A stretch of DNA of 64,000 bases from positions 276,979 through 340,978 of the forward strand of contig MNCI01000970.1 in assembly GCA_015680685.1 (NCBI GenBank). The letters are read 5' to 3'. Shown here piece after piece: positions 35,721 through 45,750 of the stretch; position 1 is the first letter of the stretch; every line of letters begins with the position of its first letter. The notes beneath the pieces are model-generated. The model did not search any database. It was not told the DNA's origin and saw only the letters and a list, made by a program, of their open reading frames with translations. Position numbers and translations under genes: made by a program. The stretch is from Gnetum montanum. Lineage: Eukaryota > Streptophyta > Gnetopsida > Gnetales > Gnetaceae.

Positions 35721-38176
35721 CCTTGATCTAATCAAATACAGTGTGGGTTAACATTACAATGTAGATATTTGAAGGCATTTGGTTTGAAGGGCTCTTGAAA
35801 AGAATGGATGTAGAGGATGAAGGAGATACATGACGACTAGCTGCATAATTCAGTGAGGACTTTATAGCGCTATTGGTCGAGAAAAATGATCTTTTATGAG
35901 ATTTAGGTTCCAAACCACTTGGTTGAGGAGCCAACTATAAGTTGATAGTCCTGGTAGTATTATGTTGTTATGGCTACATGGAAATTTCACCCTTCATGAA
36001 TGGAGCAAGTGGTAATTGGGTTGAGGATGGAGGAACATGTTATGAAGAATGAGAAGGATGATACGGATATGGGGATTTCCCTTTAGGTAATGGAGAATGA
36101 ATTCTGTAATACTCTAGGGAGTAGTAGTAATGCTAGATAGAAGCATAACTGGAAGATTTATGTAGAGACATGGGTTACTAAACATAATACCCATATGGAT
36201 CTTACTGCTTGGAAGGGTACTACTACCTTGGTGATGGCATCCCCCATGACTATGGGTGCTACCACTGATGGTACTACTTGTATGGTTGTGGTGGAGCTTC
36301 ACTTGGATAATAAGCTTCTTGTTGTTAGTGGAACTACCTTGGGTTGCCTTGAGGATAAGGAAACCTTTTGGATGCTTTCCTTCATGCTAGTTTAGGATTC
36401 AAAGCATACACCCCAAATTCCTATAAGTGTGACACAATAGGATAACATCCCTTGGGATATTCATATTGGTAGATGTCACACCCAACATCATCATTTCATT
36501 CTAACTCCACAACCTCTTCTACTACAGTAGCTTAGCTGTTACCCCTTTGGTAAGCATGTTCAACTTCTTTTCTTCTCTTGTGAACATGATCACTACCTTA
36601 TTCTTTGGATTCTTCTGCAATTTTTAGAGTAATTTGAAATCTTTCATCCACAAATTCCCACATTTTGTCAACCTTAGCCAAAATTTTACATACAGATTTT
36701 TAAATTGGCAAGGTCTCCCCCTCTCTATCATAGAATCAGACCTTTTTTTTTTGATGGAAGGTCCTCAGTTATACTCCTTAGCACTCTCCCATTTTCTCAA
36801 CTCACCTTCTTCTTTTGCAACCTACTCAATCAACCTTTGAATATGATATGCTCTTAGTCATGATAGTCTCCCTTGGGCATCAACCCCAAGAGTTCTCCTC
36901 ATTTCTTATTAGAGCCCATCTATGATTGGCGAAGCTACTCCTATTGAGAATAACCATGGCCAAGACATTTATGCAAAAGGGAATAATACTTGTCCATGGC
37001 TACATCCAAGGGTTCATGTGTTCCTTGTTGCCAACCTTGGATTTGCTTTTTCAAATTGAACACTCTGAATTATGTCTAATATTTTTCATTGAATTGTTCA
37101 AGAATTATACTCCATGTGCGAATTGATTTTGGCTCTAAAGAGTAGTACCAACTTTTTGCATTCTTTATGAGTATCCTAGGGAATAACTTAAGTTTCTACC
37201 AATTTTTTTCTATGTTCTTCAAGGCACATGCATCATGAAAGATGTAAATATGGGTCTATGGATTTGAGTTATATCCCCCCTCAAATCTGTAGATATAATT
37301 CATATCCAACCTCTTGATTCTGCTATCTTTCACATGCCTGGTTGGATTTCCGACTACCTCTGCAATGTTCAACATGCTTTGAGTTGCCAAAAAAGGTTCA
37401 TCATCATCATAATTTTAATGAAGCCTATGATGTCCCTGGCTACCCCTTTGTTCATGGCAAGTTCTATGATCATTATCCTATTGTTCACCTTCATCATGGT
37501 TTTCTCCCCTGTGGTTTCAATCAGATTGAGAGGAGGAAGAAGTAGATGCAGATGAAGAGGATGAAGAGGAAGGAGAACTACTAGCACCACAGTGTTTGCC
37601 ACCTCCTCTCCACTTATCACCATCACAATCATTAGTTTTACTATTATCATGATGCTTGCTTGATCCGCTACCTTGGCTCCCACTTTTGAGTGAACCTGAA
37701 TTGTTGATAGTGGATTGTAGATTTGAGTTCAAGCCTCCTTCACCAAAGTTAAGGGGTGGAGAATCTTCATGTTGAGAAGCCCTAGGGGGTGGATCATTAG
37801 TGTCCTTTTGGTTTAGAAGGAACAATGGGTTAGTGAATTGTTTCCCCTTCCTAACTTCATGGCACTTCTCCTAGTGCCAATCTCATTTATGTTTTGTTTT
37901 TGTGGGATGATAGTCTCAATAGTCATAATCCTACACAACATATTCATCATGGAGATCCTAGATGCCCAACCTCTTAAGAGTTTGGAGTACCATCCCAGGA
38001 ATAGATCAGTCGGGAGGCAACACAAAATTGCCCTCCATATCTCTCCACCACAACTGCTCATCTTGATGCAGGGTGAAGGTAAAATCAAGTACAAACTCAT
38101 CTAAATTAGTGTACACCACCTTGATTTCTTGGGGCATAGGTGGTTTTGATTCATCATGACTGTTAGAAGAAGATAT
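35721..38176 (-). pseudogene. gag: Element B gag
   Basis: The N terminus aligns with element D: F-T-F-T-L-H-Q-D-E-Q-L-W-W-R-D and N-F-V-L-P-P-D (38020-38085) against N-F-T-F-I-L-H and N-I-M-L-P-P-N in D. The expected start codon at 38176-38174 reads ATA before S-S-S-N, where D has ATG before S-S-S-H, so the start is lost. A V-A-K-E-E-G-E-L-R-K-W segment (about 36820-36790) parallels V-A-T-E-E-G-E-M-T-K-W in A's gag. Ser-rich frames at 37369-37825 lie in shifted frames. Many stops. Confidence 0.7.
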
Positions 38177-38317
38177 TTTGGATTAAATAAAAATTTAGTA
38201 TGCTTAAATTATAATAATAATTATTATTATTTGAATGATTGTGACCTTACGTATGTTCCAATGATCTAAAATAATATTCACTAAGTCCTAGATAGCACAT
38301 GTATCAAACTACAAGTC

Positions 38318-38334
38318 CTCAACAATGATGCCAA
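38318..38334 (-). other. Primer-binding site of element B, tRNA-Asp type
   Basis: The minus strand directly after the LTR reads TTGGCATCATTGTT, close to TGGCGCCGTTGCC, the complement of the plant tRNA-Asp 3' end used by Athila-type elements. The differences are mainly CpG-decay transitions. Confidence 0.65.
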
Positions 38335-39232
38335 TGATGAGCGGTGAGTAGACCCTATGCTCAACCATACAAATCACTAAGTGTTTGTAGGCAATCCAAT
38401 TGATTTTCATGGACTTATAGCCTTCTAAGTACATTGGTCTCTAGGAAGTAAAACTAACTATTGTAATTGTTGTCTTTCCAATTACACTTGTGAAATGCAA
38501 AGGTATGGTTAAGTGCAACTGAGGCATATGATTTTTATCATTTTTATGTTTTATGTTTTAAGTCATCTAAGGATAAAGAATAATGTATAAAATAAAATAA
38601 TTAAATTGCTAATTTAATCTAACTAGCTACACCTAGCTAATCCTAACATAAGCATCCATTCTCACTTGCTATATACATCTTGAGCATGTTTAATGCTACT
38701 AGGTTACCAAATGTTAAGTGTTACTCAGATTACCAAGCACCAAACATATGCTCAAAGTGGTCATACTTATGTGCTTAATTAATCATTGTTTAATCTAGCT
38801 TAAATTAGCTTAATTACTTAAAGCATTTAAGGAAATAGAATAAAACATTAAATGCATAAATAAACAATTAATTTATTTCAAAGTGTTGCAAGGTTTATCA
38901 GAAAGCTCATATTTATTGCATCACATACTACTGTGCTTAGGTACTATAATGCTCAAATAAAGATTAGTACACTTGTTTATTGCTATTGCAAGCACTTAGA
39001 AAAATATTCTAACTTTCAAGTAAGAAAACTACAAAAGCCTTGCTACAACTATGACAAATGATGCCATAAACATGGTGGGTGAGTGCATATTTATAGGTGA
39101 GAATAGACATTGTGTCGACAAGGCCACATCAATGTATCAAATCCCACATTGACGCAACTATGTCAATGGGGTCACATCGACCAATCTACATCAATGAGGC
39201 CTCATCGACGTAACCCTTGACATGACTCATCA
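38335..39232 (-). repeat. 5' LTR of element B
   Basis: 898 bp, homologous to 6561-7444. TATAAATA is at 39088-39095 (minus strand), with upstream repeats such as CCTCATCGAC, GTCGACAAGGCC and CATTGACGCAA. Ends are TGATGA/TCATCA. Confidence 0.88.
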
Positions 39233-39290
39233 AGATCCTATGGATCTTCAAACATATAAATCTTCATTTCATTTCATTAAAGATGAGGAT
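39233..39290 (+). mobile_element. 3' end of the LINE interrupted by element B
   Basis: Follows the AGATC flank of B and reads on naturally from 6560. It ends in an A/T-rich stretch, ATCTTCATTTCATTTCATT, in the style of plant LINE 3' tails. No homologous complete copy is in the window, so the 3' boundary is approximate. Confidence 0.45.
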
Positions 39291-40337
39291 TTAGAACTTA
39301 GAAGGAAGGTTAAATAAGCTCAGTACATAAGACCCAATTCTTGAACAATGGACGTACATTGTTCCCCAACTTGGTTACATCCACACTCAGAGGGTAGAAT
39401 CCTTGCATACCACTAGACTTTTTTTCTTCAAAATATGGTTTTAAGGGTACCATAACCTTTACAAAGTATTGAACTTTAGTATGGGTGTTTTCACTCTAAA
39501 ATACATCCAACCCTTCAAGGTCCCAACAAGCTTAAAGGATGCCTTCCCTAAAAAGCAAATTTAGTCCCTCAGGGCTTACAATAAGAGATAGAAAGATTAA
39601 GGAAGAAAATGAACTAAATTTTTGATTCCTTTCTTTTAGGCTCATAACAACACAATAAATGATAAAGAATTAAAGTAAAATATTTTCAAAAATGTATATA
39701 ATGACTACTTGATTATATAAATAATATTGCTCTTTTTCCAATTAGAATGTCTTACTTCTATAGCCTTACTCTTCTTCATCTACCCATTGGAATTCATACA
39801 ATGGTCATAAATGGCTAGTTGAGATGCCTTATATAGGTTTGATACATCTTATTGTATTTTACTCCTTATAGGTGAGACATCTTATCGAGACCTGAGACAT
39901 CTTAACTTGAGGAAAAATGTCTTACATGAGACATCTTGCACAAGATGTCTTGTCTTTCCTTGAGACATCTCCTATTTTAAGGAGACATCTTGTGTGAGAC
40001 AAGAGATTCTTAGTAGATATGTCTTGCAATAGTGTGAGGCAACTTGTCTATCTCCAAGATGTCATCTTTGGAACTTGGAACATCTCATATCCAAGTAATT
40101 TTCTTCAAACCTTTGCATCTTCTCATTAAACTTTAGCACTTTAGTTCATTGATTCTTGCTCTTTTCTCATCTTCTTAATATACTACATTCACTTTTCTTA
40201 GACTTGCAATATTTTAAAAATACATGTACAAATGCTTCATTTTTGAAGGCTTTAGCATACCAAAAGATAAATAATCTTCTCCTTTTTGGTGATTTCCAAA
40301 ACTTGAATAATGGATTAGCATTAAAATAATAGGCAAA
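39291..40337 (-). repeat. 3' LTR region of Ty1/copia element
   Basis: Lies 3' of the copia RNase H and polypurine tract on the minus strand. It contains a TATATAA box (about 39832-39840, minus) preceded by an array of AGATGTCTC/GAGACATCT motifs (39860-40090). The LTR probably continues past the LINE insertion toward 5.0-5.09 kb; the outer end is not resolved. Confidence 0.5.
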
Positions 40338-40360
40338 CTTTACTTTCCCTTTTTGGACAT
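40338..40360 (-). other. Polypurine tract of copia element
   Basis: The minus strand reads GATGATGTCCAAAAAGGGA, the familiar GATGATGTCAAAAAGGGGGA motif found 3' of RNase H in many plant copia elements, with a few changes. Confidence 0.65.
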
Positions 40361-40652
40361 CATCAAAAAGAAGTTTCCTTATTAAATTGCCCCTAAATAT
40401 GGGCTCTTCCCTTTGCCTTCCCCTTCCTTTTTTGTTTATTTATTTATTTTTATTTTTGATAAGACAGATCTTTCTCACTTGATAGGACATGCTTCTATCC
40501 CCATATATTTACATAGAGATGTAAGTCTCTATTCATCAAGTAGCTTGGTGAAGGCATATGAAAGTTGACTATTTGTCCCAATATACTCTAGCTTAACATG
40601 TCCAAGTTGGGTATGTTCACCTATGAAATGATGCGAAATTTTAGTATGCTTA
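40361..40652 (-). pseudogene. Ty1/copia RNase H C-terminal part (distal to element A)
   Basis: The minus strand encodes Y-I-G-T-N-S-Q-L-S-Y-A-F-T-K-L-L-D-E, corresponding to the copia Y-I-x-T-x-x-Q-L-A-D-I-F-T-K-x-L block with the conserved A-D changed to S-Y. The sequence breaks at element A and resumes at 49663 in the same codon phase. Confidence 0.8.
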
Positions 40653-41522
40653 TGATGAACCATGATTTTTCAAGCTCCGATATCGGACCCGCGATATCAA
40701 ATCCACGACATCGAGCACATGATATCATGACCTAATAATGATATCGGATACACGATATCGTGACTCCTATTGGGGCCTATAAATACACATGTGGGCACAT
40801 AGGAAAGTTAGTTAGGAATTAGTTCTTAGTTAGTTTTTCAGTCATTTGTTAGTTGTTCTCAACCCTTTCTCCCAATGCATGCCCACAGTGTGATGATTGT
40901 AATTGTACGACACCTTTATTCGAGTGTGACGTACTTGGACACGCACATGACCGACAATAAAGATTGAGATTACTTCATCATTGCAACATTCAGTTAGTTT
41001 TAGTTGTTTAATTATTATTTATTACTTTTGTAATTAATATCTCTCACCCTCATTTCCTGTCGTTATTATTAATCGCGAAATGAGTACGACTTAACCACAA
41101 GCATTTAAGTGTGACTACTTGGTAACCCAGTAGCATACCTAGAACATGTGCTTGGTAATCCCAATGGTAGTGGTACACGAGGTCCAAGATGTGTACGGAT
41201 GATTAATGAATGGATACTCATTGCACTTAGGCTAGCTTAGATTCTCTCCTTCCATTTCCTTGTAGTTAGATTCTTTCTCTCTCTCCTCCTTAGTCCAATT
41301 AAAGTTATTTTCCATTGCCTCTAGGAGTAGCACTAGTTTAGAACCTGATCATACACCTCACTCATGACAATATAAATACTAGTCCAAGTGGAAAGACAGT
41401 GAAATGTAATCAATGAGTAACTATCTAGATACCACAACTAGCCTATCTACAAAGTTCAACCGAATCATGCATGAACACTCGTATTCATATGGTTGAGTGT
41501 AGGGGTACCTCATCACTCATCA
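40653..41522 (+). repeat. 5' LTR of element A
   Basis: 870 bp, TGATGAACC to ACTCATCA, with GATATCG palindromes (40678-40765) and TATAAATA (40778-40785). Clearly homologous to 48771-49662, roughly 85-90 percent identical by eye, and to the solo LTR at 13321. Confidence 0.92.
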
Positions 41523-41542
41523 TTGGCACCATTTCCGGGGAA
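41523..41542 (+). other. Primer-binding site of element A, tRNA-Asp type
   Basis: TTGGCACCATTTCCGGGGAA directly follows the LTR and matches the complement of the plant tRNA-Asp 3' end (TGGCGCCGTTGCCGGGGA) with few changes. Confidence 0.8.
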
Positions 41543-41642
41543 GGTGCTAGTTATTTAGATTAGTTATATCATACAAGATCTCTGTAACAAANAGGTGCTA
41601 GTTATTTAGATTAGTTATATCATACAAGATCTCTGTAACAAA
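41542..41642 (+). repeat. Identical 50-bp duplication around a single N (likely assembly artefact)
   Basis: The 50 bases 41542-41591 are repeated exactly at 41593-41642, separated only by N at 41592. In sequence this old, two perfect copies abutting an ambiguous base most likely reflect unmerged contig ends. Confidence 0.85.
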
Positions 41643-41707
41643 GTATTCATGATATATCTCTTAGAAAAGAAATTAATTTCAAATAATTCACACACAATTT
41701 CACAACA

Positions 41708-43405
41708 ATGTCTCTCTCACAAGACTATGATAACAGAACAACTAGTAAGGCAATTCATTGGAGAACCAATGAATTATATGATGATGAAGATGAATTTTGG
41801 AGTACTCAATCTAATGTAGGAGTCTCCTATGTACATCAACAAAGACAACATCGTCCCAACTCAAATATTCATAACCTACCTAGTGACGATGAACCCCTAC
41901 TAGCCACTAAGAACCTAACGCATATACAAGAGGCTGTTTGAATATCCCGAAGGCATCGTAAGGAAAGCCGTCTACCTAGGCTTGATTTAAACAACTTTTC
42001 CAAATTTTTAGGAGGCTATGATGTAGATCTGAAACATCATTTACAAGCATTTCATGATGCCTGTGTATGGAATAATATTGATAATGGATGGAAAAAACCT
42101 AAGCTCTTTCCTACAACACTCGTTGGCCGAGCAAAAGTATGGTACAAGTCCTTAAGACCAAAATCAATTCAATGTTGGTTGACAATGGTAGAACTCTTCA
42201 CTGAAAGATATCAAACTTATGCAAGAGTGTCAACCTTAAGGAGACAAATCCAAAAATGGAAACAAGTGCAACATGAACCCCTGGACATGGCCTTAGAAAG
42301 ATTTTATGCATTATTAAACAACTACCCAGGCCATGGGTTCTTTGAGGAAAGGCTAATGTACCATATCATGGATGGGCTCTGTAATGAAACAAGGGAAACC
42401 CTAGGGATGTATGCCTTAGGTCAACTATACAAGCTATGAACCCACCAATTTCAAGAGCTTATCAAGTAGGTAGCAACAGAAGAAGGAGAAATGACTAAAT
42501 GGGAGAATGTTGAAAAATCTCAACAGGACCAAAATCTCAATTTAAAAAAGGTCCATAACTAGGAAGAGGAGAAATCAACTCATCTTAAGGAGGTGGAATC
42601 ATCTTTGCCAATACTACAATCATTAGATGAAACTGAGGCAAAGATCAATAAGATGATAGAATGGATGCATGAAAAATGTGGAGAATATACCAACACTATT
42701 AGAGGTAGAATCATGATGAACCAAGAAGCAGGACAGAACACCCTTAGAGAATCAGAAAGAAGGGTTGAAGAGAATAAGAACTCAACTACTAATCATACGT
42801 ATCAATGTAACATTTTCCTATAAGATCACCCCAAAGGTCAATGCCCAATCATGTCACATTTACATGAGCATTGGGGAAGAATGCTACATCCAGAGTTTGT
42901 ACAAAAATATTGTGTTGAATTATAGTGGCAACAATCCTTGTCATGGGGGAGGCCACCCTCAAACTATTCACACCCTTCATATCAGCCGAACCCAAGCGCT
43001 TATCAGGTTCAGCATCCTGTTTCCCCAACTGGGTCAACATCTTCTATCTCATCACATTGTTATTATTCTCCTAAGTACTATCAACCCACAGCCTTTCCAA
43101 CAATATCACCATCTCATGCGCCTTAAACTTTTCCTCACCCTCAATATTCTCATCCTTCACCTCCTTCTACATCACCACCAATTGTTCCAGAAGGGTTTGC
43201 ACCACAGCATCAACCCATGAATGTTACTTGTGCTACTACTGTCAACCACAATAGGAATCCTCCACAACATCAAAGGCATCCCTTCTTTAGACATGACCAT
43301 AGAAAGGGACAACACAATTTTGAGACCTCTACATCCTCCCCCTCAGCACAAGTTCAACACTATGATTCATCCTTCTCCTTGAACTCAACACCTTGTGTTA
43401 TCTAA
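41708..43405 (+). pseudogene. gag: Element A gag
   Basis: A single reading frame of 565 codons from ATG 41708 to TAA 43403-43405 without any frameshift, broken only by in-frame stops (for example TGA at 41939 and 42437, TAA at 42821). The capsid-like block runs L-P-R-L-D-L-N-N-F (about 41975), H-H-L-Q-A-F-H-D-A-C, A-K-V-W-Y-K-S-L, F-T-E-R-Y-Q-T and E-P-L-D-M-A-L-E-R-F (42285), the Retrotrans_gag pattern of Athila-like elements. The C-terminal third is Pro/Ser/Gln/His-rich. No CCHC knuckle was seen. Confidence 0.82.
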
Positions 43406-45216
43406 TCAGGGCCACCAATCAATACTCCAACAACTATGTAACCCAATGAATATAGCCATGTAGGGAGACATATCAATCCTTTTATGCCATCTTATGGTTA
43501 AGGGTGCCATAGTGGGTCAACTCTGTATCAATTAAACTCATCTTCTAACTTGCCCCACTATGTCAACTTTAATCCAGTGTGTGCACACCAATTTGGGTAC
43601 ATTCCACCACGACATCAAAAGACACCCAGTGGTTTGGATATGACCAGGTCCCAATATTTTCAAAATGCATGGATCTAACCCTTCCATTTATTAATTCTCA
43701 CTATGATCAAAAGTTTAGTTATGGGGGATATTCCCCATTCTAACAAACAGAATTAATAAATATTTTTTCTTTCTTTAATTTTACAATTTTTGTTTTCCCA
43801 TTTTTCATCTTTCAATTTTTTGTTTTGTCTTTTTATTTATTGTTTTATCTTTTTATTTTTTATGGGTAGTCTCATCTATGAATAAAACACTCATGTGACT
43901 CATTGGTTGAGGTGTTGTTCTATGCTATCAAGTCTTAGGTGACTAATTACTTGGACAGCGAGCCCATCACATCCACCCACCCATTCTATTAATAAGAGGT
44001 TCTACTCTGGGTCCAATGATATTCTTGACATCATTAAAACTTAAAGTAATTTTATGCTCATTATGCCCAAAGCGAAAAATGATGGACTAAGAGGGAATGG
44101 CTAGGGTGTGACATCAAGGGAACTTGTGGATTCTCTTTGGTAACATCTATCAGAGTTATCTGGTAGCCTGGTTGTACTAAGATTCTTGTAGATCTAATAA
44201 AAAATGGGAGTAAGAGTAATAAAGGCACTCAATCAAGAAACTCAATGCTATTCTAAGGGATCCCACTAGAAAGACATGCACTCATGTCTGAAGGTAGGTG
44301 GCTTCTCTAGATTACACATTTAAAAAAAAGAGAAAGAGAGAGTGTGCCAAAACGGCCAAAAAAAACGTTTGCTGCAAAGAAATTCCAAATCACTCCTCCC
44401 TTGAACAAAATGCCAAGTGATCATATGCCTTGTTGTCATGGCGCCCTTATGGTTGTCCACCATTGAATAAAACAATGTGATGTCACTAATTGAAGGAATG
44501 GACTTGGTCTTGATTTTGGAGTGATGGGCTAATGACACATCAATCATGCCCTACACTCAAGATTCATCGTGCCTTAGGTTAGTTACCTCATGTCCCAATT
44601 TTTGCAATCCCTTCTTCCATTTTCCTCATCTCGCTATTCATGAATTGGTGATTCGTGTCTTGTGTCACATAGAATTCGTACCTCATCATAGCAGTATCAG
44701 CATGTATGTGTTTTGTGGAGCTAGTATGGATTACATTTAACCCTTTTAGTGCCTACGGACATTTTCAGGTGCGATTATGTAAGGGCATCATAAGTAGAAA
44801 CCTGCTTTGGGGAGAACCCACTTACGTGACCTTTGTAATTTGCACTCATTGCACATCATCACCACATCATTTTATACCCTCCACGTACTTCATTACCAAT
44901 GTATTCTTTCCCTTATCAGCCCTCTAATTCAAACATTCCTATGTACTAACACATGTCCTTTCTTCTCATCCTATTCATGAATTTTATTGCTAGATTCCAC
45001 CCTATTATACCTTTGTGCCTTTTGGTCTATTCCATGTTACCTTGAACCTCTCAAATTAACCTCAAATCCTTCATTTTTGGCTTTAGAATTGCAAATATTC
45101 ATCAATTTTATTAAGTACCCTATTTTAAATAGGTTGCAATATTGGGTACCTAATATCGGGTTGGACACAATATTGGGGCCATGCTATTAGGTACATGATA
45201 TTGCATCAACAAAAAC
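43406..45216 (+). other. Noncoding segment of A between gag and accessory promoter
   Basis: T-rich, without a credible gene. The conserved block at 44258-44307 recurs in B and C. The region corresponds to the post-integrase stretch of B, so pol has been removed between about 43.4 and 43.8 kb. Confidence 0.55.
44258..44307 (+). other. Conserved noncoding block, copy in A
   Basis: CCACTAGAAAGACATG followed by ATGTCTGAAGGTAGGTGGC. The second half matches the minus strand of C at 55889-55915 almost exactly. Confidence 0.55.
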
Positions 45217-45224
45217 TATATATA
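45130..45224 (+). promoter_or_regulatory. Internal promoter for accessory gene of element A
   Basis: TATATATA (45217-45224) lies about 530 bp before the accessory ATG. Upstream are CCTAATATCGGG, GGACACAATATTGGGGCC and GTACATGATATTGC, close to A's own U3 motifs (GGATACACGATATCG, GAGTACATGATATT in the solo copy, TATTGGGGCC). An N occurs at 45267. Confidence 0.55.
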
Positions 45225-45750
45225 TGGACCAACCCCCTCCCCTCCTCCACCCCCCACACACCCCCANCAACATCATTTTCAATTGTTCACATGAGGGAAG
45301 TTTTTCAAATTTTCTCCATGAACTTGCTAACTTGCACGCCTCTCATCCAACAACCCTAACTTAATCGCTAGTGCTTTAATTTCCATTCCGATCAAACCTA
45401 TCTAACCCCAGAGTGTTCAGCTTAGTCATGGGAGAAGAGGACATTCTCAGTTGTGCATAAATTTTCTGAAATTCATCATCGCCTCAAGGATACTATGAAG
45501 GGTAATTGACAATCAAAATGTTAAACATGTTGCCAAAATCAATTTTATCTCTTCACCTATACTAGGAGAGTTAAATTTTAAAGCCATCAACCAAATTGGG
45601 CCTAAGATCAAACTTTTAGGGGACATTTCCATAAATTTTCTTAACTCTAAATCACACAAAACAAGAAACAAACCCATTAATGGTAAAAATTAAGGTATAA
45701 ATCCAATTTTGTAAGCAACCTTACTAATAATCAGCCCTGTGTGATTGCAG

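Larger units (their letters stand above)
6561..39232 (-). mobile_element. Element B: Athila-like Ty3/gypsy retrotransposon, split by a nested Tat element
   Basis: Reading the minus strand: 5' LTR (39232-38335), tRNA-Asp-type primer site, gag, protease, RT, RNase H, integrase (to 32298), then the nested Tat element (32297-12690), then the integrase C-terminal tail, a long noncoding stretch, an accessory gene and the 3' LTR (7444-6561). Without the insert it is about 13 kb, in the Athila size range. The outer flanks AGATA (6556-6560) and AGATC (39233-39237) fit a 5-bp target duplication with one change. The two LTRs align along their length but differ by many substitutions, so it is old. Confidence 0.85.

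Noticed and set aside
37369-37825. Ser-rich ORFs as a possible host gene
   Set aside because: Inside the gag region of element B, flanked by gag homology on both sides; low-complexity Ser codons in shifted frames.
45217-45224. TATA box plus poly-C stretch as a promoter of a host gene
   Set aside because: It lies inside element A at the same distance from the accessory ATG as in B and C, so it belongs to the element.
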